A DNA stretch of 64,000 nt from Acorus gramineus (taxonomy: Eukaryota > Streptophyta > Magnoliopsida > Acorales > Acoraceae): positions 4,926,615 to 4,990,614 of the forward strand of contig CM060851.1 of the NCBI GenBank assembly GCA_030737835.1, read 5' to 3'. A model generated the notes under the pieces. That model made no database searches and was not told the DNA's origin. It saw only the letters and a list, made by a program, of their open reading frames with translations. Positions 1-11,079 of this stretch are shown in pieces; position 1 is the first letter of the stretch; each line of letters starts with the position of its first letter. The translations under genes were made by a program, and so were the position numbers.

Positions 1-239
1 CATATTATATGGTTGATTCGTTTCTTGCAATATCTATCCATTACTCTAAAAAAAAAGGACATTGATTTGTTGGGGCATAGCTATCCACTATTTTGTTTTT
101 TTTTTTTTTTTTAAGAAGGATATTCCAAGCTATCCACTATTCAGCTCATAATACCACGTACACACACATATTCTACTGCATGCATGACTGGTCATATGGG
201 ACAATAATTTGAACAGAATTTAAAAATTGAACGATGGGA

Positions 240-461
240 AATTGAGATTATTTTTGGGCCTCTGAGCCCGCCCGTCGCCCAAAGCCTGATTTTTTGTCCC
301 AGCGGGCCCGACAGGCTTGCGGGCCTGGGTCAAGCCCATCACGTCGTTCATGATCGATCGATGATCGTGGGCGGGCCACCTCCGAACGGCGTACCCCATC
401 GACGAACCGTTACTTCTGTTACTTTTGTCTATCTGATCTGATGGTATAACCACCCATCTTC

Positions 462-464
<3 letters not shown>
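240..464. repeat. Dispersed duplicated block, copy 1
   Basis: This block is nearly identical, in the same orientation, to about 35975-36170, from the GCCTGATTTTTT stretch through CATCACGTCGTTCATGATCG to the GATCTGATGGTATAACC end. It is GC-richer than its surroundings. A short minus-strand reading frame crosses both copies but shows no recognisable domain, so I do not call a gene. It probably marks an old segmental or transposon-borne duplication. Confidence 0.75.

Positions 465-538
<74 letters not shown>
465..538. repeat. (AT)n microsatellite
   Basis: An uninterrupted AT dinucleotide tract of about 74 bp. It follows duplicated block copy 1 directly. The second copy of that block ends in a much shorter AT tract near 36170-36180. 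Confidence 0.95.
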
Positions 539-542
<4 letters not shown>

Positions 543-1760
543 TGCTAGGGTGTAACTTTTGATCAGTTAATAGTATCCGAGGTCATCCAAATTGATTTTT
601 TTGAGGTCTAGGTTTATGTCAAAAATATTTTTTTATTTAGTTTAGATACCGTGAAGATAAAAATCTGCACTATATTTAAAGACGACACGTGTCAAGATTT
701 AAACAGATATGTGCCGTCGTATCCAACATCCGAGAGCTTGAATCTAAATTCAGTACTGACTTGGGTCAGCTTAAATGAGATGCCTTTTCGCCAAACGTAT
801 CCGACACCTACAACCGCGCGAGCGGGTGCTACCTGAAGATTAATTTATTTGATTGCGTGTTTGGATTTTTTCTTAGTACTTTATTTTTTTTAATGATTTA
901 TTTGTGAGAATAAAAAATGTGAACGAACTTTTTAGTGGTGTATATATATTAAAAAAAAAATTAACACAAAAATATTGATGATTTTTCATTTTTTTATTAA
1001 TGATTGAACCAAAAATAATATGTGTTGAATGTTAATTTATTTTTCTTTATGGGAAACTTGTGATTGATATTTTATTTAAAATATAGATAGGCTTTATTTT
1101 TTTGTATAATAGTAGCACGTCTTTTTAAACATTTTGTTTATAAACAAATTTTGTATTTTTTTATTCGATTACTTAGTTCTTGTATAAATATAATTATTAT
1201 TTATTAAATTGTGTATATAATTTGAAATTTTATACCTCGTATCAGCACGTGCATGATAACTAGTTACTTATTAAAAGAATTCTGATCCAATATTTTCATT
1301 TTCCTTTTTATCCTTTAAACAGTTGGTCAATTACTAATATATCTATTATTTTAAAATTTAAAATATATAATGGATAACTACATGATAGATATACATGGAT
1401 TATAGGTATTTTCATTTCCCTTATTATCCTTTAATAAATTGCTTAATTACTAATAGTAATAAATTTATTTAAATTTTAAAATTATTCATTGATACAATCT
1501 GATCTAATAAGATTATTATGATTTGTTAGGATATGAAGATATAGGTTTGACTTAGTTTGATTTAAGATAAACTTATTTATTTTTTAGGATTAATTTATGT
1601 ATTTAATCAAAATAATCCCTTGATTTTTTGAAAATTCTCTGATCTCAGATTTGAGATAATAGATGATGTCGCATGCAGGAATACTATTTAAATCGCATGT
1701 GAATGGGTTTTTTTAGAGCAACGAGTTTTTTTTTTCCAAAACGGAACAAGTATCTTTCTT
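539..1760. other. AT-rich noncoding stretch
   Basis: No gene seen. The sequence is AT-rich with many short homopolymers. Its only notable content is the lectin-derived island at 800-839, annotated separately. Confidence 0.6.
800..839 (+). pseudogene. 40-bp lectin coding fragment
   Basis: Forty consecutive bases, from TCCGACACCTACAACC to GCTACCTGAAGA, match lectin 1 positions 10110-10149, the segment around the second conserved cysteine. Similarity to the lectin gene stops abruptly on both sides. It is a GC-rich island in AT-rich DNA. The short reading frame from 651 that includes it has no lectin signature upstream, so this is a captured or left-over fragment, not a gene. Confidence 0.85.
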
Positions 1761-2770
1761 TTTTATGTTTATATTATTATGATCTTTCATTTCATTTTAT
1801 TTATTTTTTTATTTTTTCAGTTGAAGAGATCTTTTTTATGTTTATATTATTATGATCTTTCATTTTATTGTATTTTTTTATTTTTTAAGTTGAAGGGATT
1901 GGAGTACTACTTAGTTTATGAAGAGAAGTACCACTTCAATAAAAAATGAAGGTAAAAAGAAATAAAAAACTAAATTTTTTTTTTGTGTTTTATTTATAAT
2001 ATTATTGAATATTTTTATGTGGGTACTAATTATTAATGATTTTGTCTTTTAATAAATTTTCAATGAATAATTTTGTTGGGTTATGTTATATGGAAAACCT
2101 ATAACTATTATTATGTGTTTTGTTTTAATTTATTTGAATTGTGTTTTAGGATTACATAAAGATAAAACTGATTTAATCATCTTTTTTAAGTTTGTATTAT
2201 TATGATCTTTTATTTTAATTTTTTTTTAGTTGAAGGGCTTGGGGTACATTCATGAAGAGAAGTACCACTTAATAAGAAATGAAGGTAAAAAGAAAAACAA
2301 ACTAAATTTTTTTAGGAATTTTTATTTTTTAGTCCCTATAGTATGATTTAGTGATCAATCCTTCACTTCTTCATGTTATAGTTTAAGTCCCTAGATTTAA
2401 AGGGTATGTTTCTTATTAATCCCTGAGAGAGACCAATTATTAAATTATTTTATTTGCTTATTAGTCCTTGTGAGAGACTAAAAATGAATATATCCAGGGA
2501 CTTAAACTGTAATATGAAGAAGTGAGAGATCGATCACTAAATCATATATTCATGGTGACTTAAAAATAAAAAACCCATTTTTTTTTGTGTTTTGTTTATA
2601 ATTTTATTGAATATTTTTATGTGGGTGCTGACTATTAATTATTTTTAATAATTTTTCAATGAATAATTTTGTTCGGTTATATGCTACAATGAAAAACCCA
2701 TAACTATTATTGTGTGTTTTGTTTTATTTTATTTGAATTATGTTTGAGGATTGCATAAAGATAAAAGTGC
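1760..2770. repeat. Imperfect tandem duplication (unit about 350 bp)
   Basis: The segment about 1800-2160 is repeated as about 2165-2770. Shared landmarks are GAAGAGAAGTACCACTT, AATGAAGGTAAAAAGAAA, TGTGTTTTGTTTTA and GGATTACATAAAGATAAAA. The second copy is longer because a family A MITE (2314-2577) interrupts it. A further partial repeat of the TTATGATCTTTCATTT segment sits at about 1768-1870. No coding content is seen. Confidence 0.8.
2314..2577. mobile_element. Inverted-repeat MITE, family A, copy 1
   Basis: The left arm runs from AGGAATTTTTATTTTTTAG through AGTCCCTA, CACTTCTTCAT and GGGTATGTTTCTTATTA. It is mirrored by the right arm ending in ACTTAAAAATAAAAAACCCA. Nearly the whole element is two inverted arms around a short centre. 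It sits in a T-run. The uninterrupted tandem copy near 1970-1990 shows the empty site (a single T10 run), so the element boundary is well supported. It has no coding capacity and its superfamily is not assigned. Confidence 0.85.
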
Positions 2771-3690
2771 TTTAATCATTTGATCGATGTATATAGGAGT
2801 TATATACTTGATGAATTGATTGGTGCCTAAAGGAGTTCTATGCTTCAAAACGTACATAAATGGATGTAAGTGTGTGTGTGTGTGTGTTATTGCATGACTT
2901 AATTTATTCCAAGTGTTTTGATAATTTTCAACTAATTTAATATCAGTTATTACATGAGATCCCACATATCAGTAGATTAGTTTTTATTTTGATTTTCATT
3001 TAAATAATTTTTTTCTCGACAAATTAATTTAAATGGTCCATACAGATTTGGAGCAAACATCAGCATTGTTATCTATTAGTTTGATTTACTTTTCAGTTAT
3101 CTAATATAATAAGACAATTTGATATTAATTTGATTTAAATTTTAAAATTATTCAATGATACATAAGATTTAAATAATATTTAGATTGGATTTGCTTTTTT
3201 CGTATTTAACAATCATATATTAATTTGATCATTATGATATGAAAAATCAATAATAGATTGTGTAGAGATAAAATAGATTATGGTATGAAGATATATGTTT
3301 GACTGAGTTTGATTTAGGGTCCCATTATATTATATTTGATTTAGAGTTTGATTAGGTATGATTTTTAAAAAAAAAAAAAAAAATGTAAGTAGTGAATGAA
3401 TAGAGTTTTTGTTTTCTTTTAAATAGGTTATTAGTTGACTTCTTTGGTCATTTTTATCCAGATCAAAAGACTATATACAGTTGATTTTATATCTTTCCTA
3501 CATAAGGAATAAAAAGGAGAAATTAATTAAAAAAATATAACGTAATATGTTTTTAGATTTGAAATAACAAAAAAAAAGGGTCATGAATTAAATATTCCAA
3601 TCCGCTTGTACATAGGGGACTTGAAATCCGAAAAAAATAATTCATGCTTGAATGATTTATCAATGTGCACATAGCTGATCAACGTGATTG
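2771..3690. other. AT-rich noncoding stretch with (GT)n
   Basis: No gene seen. It contains a short (GT)8 tract at about 2871-2887 and an A-run at about 3366-3383. Confidence 0.55.
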
Positions 3691-4000
3691 ATGCTAATCG
3701 GATCCTTGTATAAGGTGATTACAATTTTTTTATTTCAAGTTTTGATTAACCCATTACACCAAAAAAAGAAAAGAAAAGTTTTGATTAACCCATAAAGCAT
3801 ATAATCAGATTGCATAAATGTATATTTTTTTATATTTCAAGTTTTCATTTAACCCAAAAAACTATTCGGATCCATTTATAAAGTGATTATAATTTTTTTA
3901 TTTCAAGTTTTTATTAACCCATAAAGCATATAAGCAAATTGTGTGCATGTACATGATGATTAGAATTTTTTATTTCAAATTTTGATTTATCCATAACTTG
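3690..4000. repeat. Irregular short tandem repeats
   Basis: A unit containing TTTATTTCAAGTTTTGATT, AACCCATAAAGCATATAA and GTGATTAGAATTTTTTA recurs about four times with variable spacing (roughly 70-120 bp). It is diverged and noncoding. Confidence 0.6.
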
Positions 4001-4334
4001 TTCCAATGACGCCAACCAGGTCTGAGGATAATACGTTGGGCATTAGTAAACAAGAACATATGTGAAATATTATTTGTTAGATGTCTATATTATTTCGAAT
4101 TTATAAATGCACAAACTTTTGATTAGTATTAATATTTTTAGTATTTCTTATTATCTTTGTACATATTAAATAAAATAGATAATATTTTATAATTTTTTTA
4201 TAAACACATTATATATATATATGTTTTGTATAATTTTATGTAATATCATTATTTTTTATTTATATATATTTATGTGAATATTATACCACGTGCTTTGGCA
4301 CATGCATGAAAACTAGTATATATTTTATATATGG

Positions 4335-6405
4335 GATTTTTTCATTTATACCCCTGTTAAATATGGTATTTTGCGTTATACCCCCCTTAAAAAGCTAATT
4401 GCATCTATACCCCTGAAAAACTCTTTCGTGTTGCAATTGTGCCCCTCCGTCTGTCTCTGTTACCAAGGCTGAACCAACCATGGTTACGAACCTAACTCTA
4501 CCCCACGAAATGTCTCTTTTACCCCATGGAATTTTGCATTTATACCCCTGTTAAATATGGTATTTTGTGTTATACCCCCATTGAAAAGCTAATTGCCTCT
4601 ATACCCCTGGAAACTTCTTTCGTGTTACAACTGTGCCCCTCCGTCCATCTCCGTTACCAAGGCTGAACATATAATTTATGTTGTTTTGTATTGCAGTTAG
4701 AATAAGACACTCATGTTGATCTAATTTTTAGGTATGGAGGGTTTTGGAAGATTGATAAAGGCTCAGGAAAAGGAACATATAAAAACATATAAGAGAATAT
4801 ATGTCTTGTATTTTTCAATGCTTATACATTTCACATATCATTGTGATCTTATTTATTAAACAGCAAAAATAAGTAGTTGAATAGACAAATATAGATAGAT
4901 CCATTTTTTTTTTTCTTGAAATATTTGTAATATCAACTTTAAAATCAAGACAATTGTTTAAACAGTTTATCTAAAAAGTATCAAATTTTTACTTGGTTCT
5001 TCTATGTTTGGAGTGGATCATTGTTGAGTTCCATATGGTTCTCATTATGCTAATAGAGATTCTATTGTCTTTTGATTTTTGTTCATGAAATCTCAATATT
5101 AAAATAAAATTTGTGATTTTTTACTTTTGTTCATCCTACAATCAATCTGTGTTTTTTTTTGCCTCTATTTGGTGTATTATGCTAATTGATGCTTATTCTA
5201 CATGTTGAGGATCATCTGACATGAAAATTTTGCCAATAAATATTTTTATATTTTGTTCACCGTGATAGTTAGGATGATTATACCTTACTTTCTAGAATGG
5301 TTATATGATTGAAATAGTGTTTGTTGATATTTTCTATTATGGAAAATAATATCTATCAATGAAACCCAAATAAACACTATTTATCTTAGTCTTTTGAATA
5401 ATTGTAAGGTTTTCAACATGAAGAATTTAGCTAGATCCTGATATATTTGTTTTTATGTTGAAGAAGGTGAGAAAAAAGAGTTTCAATAGGTTTGGAGGTT
5501 GCAAAACTCACTCTTGACATGATGTTCACATACAATTGAAGATATAATTTGATATTAAAAGTCTTTAAACACGTTATGTTTTTTTTTTAACATGTAATTT
5601 TGATTATTTCATTTAATTCATATTTAATACTATTGTGTCATTTATACAAAAGATCAAATAAATAAATAGAAATCCTAATAGTTAAAGTTTTGTATTATGT
5701 TATTTTTTGTAATAATTTTTTAATTTAAATGAACAACCATAACAAAAAAAAAAAATTTAATTTAGTAATTTTTTTTATTTTGTTTTTCACTTTAGAATGA
5801 AATACCTAACTTCTGGTTTCAAAAAGAATGAAAGGAACTGGAGTTATCACTTCATAATTTTTTAAAGGCAATTAGTCATTGCTTTTTTATTTCAAAATGA
5901 ATTTTGTGATTATTTTCTGGTATGGTTATATGATTGAAATAGTGTTTGTTGATAGATTTTCTATTATGAAAAATAAAATCTGTTAGTGAAACCCAAATAA
6001 ACACTATCTATCTTAGTCTTTTGAATAATTATAAAGTTTTCAATCAATTATTGAAGAAGATGAGAAAAAAGGGTTTCAGCAGGTATGGAGGTTGAAGAAA
6101 ATGGGTTTTATAAGCATCAGGCAAACACAGGGGCATAGATGAAATTTCAGACAGACACAGGGGTATAAATGCAATTTTTTAAGCCCCTACGGTCCAAAGG
6201 GTTGTTTGGTCAATTCATTTTGCATTTAACGCCGTTAATGGAATATTCCCGGTATATTCCACTCTCATCCGACGGAACTTAACTTCAGGGGCACAGTTGC
6301 AACACGAAAGATTTTTTCAGGGGTATATATGCAATTAGTTTTTTAATGGGGGTATAACGCAAAATACTATATTTAATAGGGGTATACATGCAAATTTCCC
6401 TATTT
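4335..6405. mobile_element. Foldback element, family B (CCCCTG-type)
   Basis: The left arm (TTTATACCCCTGTTAAATA, GTTATACCCCC, CTATACCCCTGAAAAA, TGCCCCTCCGT) is present twice in tandem at 4335-4495 and 4510-4670. It is mirrored at about 6120-6405 (AGGGGTATACATGCAAATT at the end). The interior holds a direct duplication of about 200 bp (about 5290-5510 and 5918-6095, containing GGTTATATGATTGAAATAG). There is no open reading frame of note. The evenly spaced C-rich blocks in both arms match the layout of other foldback elements here. Confidence 0.75.
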
Positions 6406-7270
6406 TAATTTAGGAAAAAATCGATATAGGTCCCTGAAAACTTATAAAAATAAGAAAAAGTCCTTATAAAATTGGTAATTCCCTCAGGTCCCTATCTTAT
6501 TAGATAATATTTATTTTAATCCTTATAACTAATCAGAAGTGTAATTAACTCTAATCATGCATAGTAAATTATTATTATACCCTTTTAAAATTTATTTTAT
6601 TTGTTAGAAAAAATCGATATAACTCCTTGAAATCTTATGAAAATAAAAAAAAAGTCCCTCTGAAATTTAAAAATCATCTTAACTCCCTGAAATCTTCTTA
6701 AAATCACAAAAAATTCACGTGATTATCTAAAAATATACTTATTCATTTAAATTTATTAAACAAATTATAGTTTTATAATCAAGGTGTATGCTTTTTATTG
6801 CTAGTAATTTTGAGTTAAGAATGTATTATAGAATTTTAATTGGGTTTTAAAATTGTTTTCTCTATTGATTTTGTAATGGAGTTGATGAAGTTGTTTTTTT
6901 TTTTGTTCAGTCTCTGTAATGAGATTGAAGATGTTAAAATGTTAAAAAATAACTCAATTTTATAGATCAAATGATGTTTGATGGATATTATTTTTTTTAC
7001 AGATGATGATGACATTTCAGGAGATAGGAATGTTGAAAAAATGACGAAAGTATTTTTGTGTTACAAAAGAACTAAAACTGATTTAATAAAGTTTGTAGGC
7101 ATTGAATTCAATTTTAGTAAGTTTTTGAAGACTTATTTCAATATATTCTTAATCAAGGGACTAAATTCGTTAACCATATACACTTTATAGGGATCTAGAA
7201 TGATTTTTTGATTTTAGAGGGAGTTTTTGTAATTTCAAGGAGATTTGAAGAAGGTAAAAGAAGATTTTTC
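6406..7270. mobile_element. Probable foldback element, family C
   Basis: Left-arm blocks AGGTCCCTGAAAACTTAT, AAAAAGTCC and AACTCCCTGAAATCTT occur twice from about 6415. Approximate inverse partners (AAGGGACTAAATTC, AGAGGGAGTTTTTGTAATTT) occur at 7155-7245. The interior is AT-rich with no gene. The right boundary is uncertain. Small open frames at 6978-7453 show no family signature and are probably chance. Confidence 0.45.
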
Positions 7271-7544
7271 CCAGCGGTCCATCGACATATGCATCACGTG
7301 GGTCTACACATATGGTCCTTAGACAAGATCACATATGGTCCTTTAGATAATCTTATCCAAAATCCATTAATTATTGACGAAGATTCCCGTGTCTTTTTTT
7401 TTTTGTGTTTTTGTAAAACGTATGTATGCATGTTACACATTCAACCAAAATAAATCTTACTTGTATTTGACAAAGAGTATTAAAGTAATAAATTTATATA
7501 AAGCAAATAAGTTCATATTCAAATTGTAAAAAAAAAAAAAAAGG

Positions 7545-8455
7545 AATTTTTGTATATATACCCCTATTAAATTTCAATTTTGTCAAAATACTCCTGAAAA
7601 AACTCACACTGCAAAAATACCATTCAAAAACATTGAGTGAGTGCAACCATACCCCTATACCATACGTCGTGAAGAACTCCGGATTAACCATGGTTAAAAA
7701 GTCTAACTCTACTTGTACATTGACCTAAATGCCCTTACTAATTTTGAAAAGAATATTTGTTTTGCATAAATACCCCTCTTAAAACCCGTATTTTCAGAAT
7801 TACCCCTATTATATTCACCATTATATAAATGCCCATGAAATTTTAATAAATTGTACAAATTTGCCCCTCAATCAGTCGTTGTTAAGAACACACACCGAAT
7901 CATGATTAGATTATTAACCTTACCAGTACCATGTAAAATGACCAATTTACCCCTCACTTAAATCACACACTCTACTCAACCTTATATGAACAAGAAAGCG
8001 AGAAGAGGGAACTAGGGTTTGACCATCCAAACAGAGCGTGGTGAGGGTATTTTGGACTATTTACATGTGATTACGGTGGCTAATGGAGATATTCTAATCA
8101 ATCCTCATGAACACTAACCACGGGAGCAAATTTGCACAATGTATTAAAATTTCAAGGGTATTTATGTAATGGTAAAAATAAAAGGGGTAATTATATAAAT
8201 ATGTATTTTAAGAGGAGTACATATATAAAAACAAATAAAAATAAAACTCATTTTGAGTAACCTGATGATACAAGGGTCATTTCAACACCTATAACGAAAT
8301 GAAACGGAAAATATTAACCAAATCAGACGGAATTTGACCGCATGGGTACGGTTGCACTCACATAGAGTTTTTGGAGGGTATTTTTGAACTGTGAGTTTTT
8401 TTCAGGAGTATTTTAAAAAATTAAAATTTAGCAGGGGTATATATGCAAAAATCCC
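7545..8455. mobile_element. Foldback element, family D
   Basis: The left arm starts near TATATATACCCCTATTAAA and carries AATACTCCTGAAAAAACTCA and GAGTGCAACCATACCCCTA. The right arm mirrors it with GGTACGGTTGCACTCA, GTGAGTTTTTTTCAGGAGT and AGCAGGGGTATATATGCA. An inner pair of arms (AAATTGTACAAATTTGCCCC and its inverse near 8125) suggests a nested or compound structure. Noncoding, about 0.9 kb. Confidence 0.75.
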
Positions 8456-8605
8456 AAAAACAATGCCAATTAATGAATAAAGAGAAACTAAACAATAAAA
8501 TGTTACTGAAGTTTTCCTTTTTTTGGTTAAATTGTTATTGATCTAAAGAGTAGAATATGGAGCTTTACTGTGTACACTATGTGACTCTAACATTTAACAA
8601 AGTCA

Positions 8606-8807
8606 GCCTCAGTGGCCATAGCACAATGATTCATGGTTTATTTGTGTTAAGAGTAGATTTTGGGTTTGAGTCTTGGTGCTGTGTCATACTTTTTGTTTGT
8701 TAGGTAAAATTTAAAAGAATTTTCTTTGGGACCAGGACAAATAGGCGAATGTAGCTTTTCTAGTTTGACCGTAAAGTCGGCCATACCGATATTAAAAAAA
8801 AAAAAAA
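8606..8807 (+). mobile_element. tRNA-derived SINE with 14-bp target duplication
   Basis: The element lies between perfect direct repeats ATTTAACAAAGTCA at 8592-8605 and 8808-8821, and ends in an A-rich tail. Near its 5' end is a tRNA-like A box (GTGGCCATAGCACAATGA). About 50 bases later comes a decayed B box, GGTTTGAGTCT (consensus GGTTCGANTCC). About 200 bp with an internal pol III promoter, a poly(A) tail and a long duplication are the hallmarks of a SINE. Retroposition is by LINE machinery encoded elsewhere. The perfect duplication implies a fairly recent insertion. Confidence 0.85.
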
Positions 8808-8821
8808 ATTTAACAAAGTCA

Positions 8822-9908
8822 ACTAAAAATCAATTATAACGTTGAATGACAGATCAATTAGATCAGATTTAATGTTGTTTTATATTTAAAGTGATTTCCA
8901 TGGATCATATATAGTAATATATATATATATATATATATATTATTTTAATTTTTTTTTATGTAAAAAATATTATCTTTTATAATATAAAATACAAAAATGG
9001 TAATAAATATTATAATAATAACATCTTGGCGACTTGGTCATGCTACCTCTTCAGGGCTTCAGCCAACAATATCCTCCGCCTCCGGATAAAAATATTTATT
9101 TATGATTTTATCATCTACAAAACTTGACCAAACCCTGTAATTTGAAAATAAAAATCCAGAACGAGCAAGGTGAACATAAATTGTGGAGCTGGGTGGGGTT
9201 TAGGTTACACCATCACATAGGACAAATTAAAAGAAAGTGGTAAACATGATGTGGTGGTAGCCTCTCATGTCCTTGTCTCACATCAGTACGCTTTGGAATT
9301 CATTCGAAAAAACAAGTGGTTATGTGCATGGCACGCATTGAAACACGTTGATACATCTGTTCTTGATCACAAATCTAACTAACATATTAGTTATGCTGTA
9401 TTTTTCAACGACACAATCACGAAGAAATGAACATATATTGAATGCTGGACCAGAATTTTAAACATTACATTATTTATGCTTGATATCAAGTACTACCCAA
9501 CAAAATCTAGATTTATTTCCCCACGTTTCTGAATTCCCAATCAAACCTGGTTCACTCGTTCACTCCAACACCTATCCACACTCGTCACTTGTTTCGCCAC
9601 AACCATTTAATCTCTCCATGCACACCCATCCAGATTCATCTACAATCACATAATTTCTCTGTGACTGTGAACATGAAAAACATAACATTTCATAACTATT
9701 TCTGATGTTATTCATAAAAAAAAGATCAATATATGCATGTATATTTTAATTTATTTTGAAGAATCACGCTTGCGTGACACACACCAGTTGATCAACACAA
9801 AAAGAGTCTGATTAGGCAGTGAACGTCATCAAACCCAAACCCAAAACCCCCTCTTAATACAGCTCCAATGAGTGATCAACCTCGACAACAACAATCCAAA
9901 CCCAACCA
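8822..9908. other. Upstream region of lectin 1
   Basis: No gene seen. It contains an (AT)n tract at about 8912-8940. The part at about 9425-9600 recurs in inverted orientation at 36755-36960. No convincing TATA box is seen just before the lectin 1 start, unlike lectins 2 and 3. Confidence 0.6.
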
Positions 9909-10360
9909 ATGGCGAAACCCTCCTCCCTAACCCTCCTGACCCTCTTCACCCTCCTCGCCACCTTCTTCTCCTCCGGCTTCGAAGACAACATCCTGTACAC
10001 GAACGAGATCATCTCCGGCGGTGCCTCTCTGACCTACGCCGAGTACCGGCTGACCATGCAGTCGGACTGCAACCTGGTCCTCTACGACAACAACCAGGTT
10101 ATATGGTCGTCCGACACCTACAACCGCGCGAGCGGGTGCTACCTGAAGAAGCAGAGCGGCGGGAACCTCGTCATCTACAGCAACAACGGCGTCGTCTGGG
10201 CTTCCGGAACTACATTTTGGTACTTCAGAGGGACCGCAACGTCGTCATCTATGGGAGCTCTGTTTGGGCCTCCGGAACGAACGCAAACGGCGTTGGAGTT
10301 ACGATTAATTCGCTTAAGAACTCGACCGGCGGCGACGGCATTGTTATGGTGACTAATTAA
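9909..10360 (+). pseudogene. GNA-type lectin 1, single domain, frameshifted
   Basis: GNA-related lectins are secreted or vacuolar beta-prism proteins that bind mannose through three QxDxNxVxY sites. The start at 9909 gives a hydrophobic signal peptide (about residues 1-24) before a DNILY domain start. Site 1 is canonical (Q51 to Y59, MQSDCNLVLY). Site 2 is degenerate (QSGGNLVIY, D to G). The conserved disulfide pair is present (Cys54, Cys77). After VVWASGT, near 10200-10215, the frame breaks. The rest of the domain, including a canonical third site LQRDRNVVIY, continues in another frame to TAA at 10358-10360. The break falls where GGAAC occurs and a short glycine-rich loop is missing, which fits a microhomology deletion. 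Unless the assembly is wrong, the protein loses site 3 and gains a foreign tail of about 45 residues. No intron is seen, unlike lectins 2 and 3. Confidence 0.88.
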
Positions 10361-11075
10361 ATGGAGGTGTAAGAGTGGGGAGGAATTAATAAATCCAATA
10401 TGAGGACATGATGATTATATGATCATGATTAAGTGTTCAAAAAAATAAATAAAAATCAACTAGTAAAACATATATCTCATTGACTAGTACTACACGTGGA
10501 ACTGCATACAAAGACCTACTATTATTGTTGTTCTTCTTTAGTCATGACGCGAAATGTAACCGGTGATTGGATCATATCCCAGCAAATGTGCATATGTTTA
10601 TGATGTACCACAGACATATCTAAGCATGTGACTGGATGACTGGATGTGTGGGCTGTTGAGCAATAATAAAAAGGTTATCAAGTAAGTCAATGGTCTTCCA
10701 TTCGGTGAATATCGCCATATCGGAATTGTATAAAGTGAACATTTTAATTAGGAAAAAAAAAAAAAAAAACGTTCGGTTTCGTTTACATCCTGCACACGTT
10801 TGATTTGTTTTTTCAAAATTATATATTTAATTAATGAAGTAGATTTTTTTTTACACAAATTAATTATTATACTCATACGAATTAAATGGATAATTTTTTT
10901 TTATATATTTTTTGTAATTATATACTTTCAAAGATAATATAATATATGCTATTTTTTATAGTTTTATAAATTGAGTTATTGATATAAAAGTGCAACAACC
11001 TTTAACTAGATACTAATATAATATAAGCCCCAGATAGACACACACATTAAATTACTCAGGTTTAAATAATGAAAA
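10361..11075. other. 3' flank of lectin 1, AT-rich
   Basis: No gene seen. AT-rich sequence with an A-run at about 10754-10769. No clear repeat was identified. Confidence 0.5.
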
Positions 11076-11079
11076 ATTA

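Noticed and set aside
220-453. 77-codon minus-strand frame, similar frame at 35966-36169
   Set aside because: It is shared only because the DNA block is duplicated. No family match, no start context or splice logic, and the copies differ by a frame-altering change.
8606-8690. tRNA gene
   Set aside because: A and B boxes are degenerate, no cloverleaf is seen, and the element has an A-tail and target duplication, so it is a SINE.
9872-10360. 162-codon frame overlapping lectin 1
   Set aside because: Its first two thirds are an out-of-frame shadow. Only its end is the displaced lectin C-terminus.
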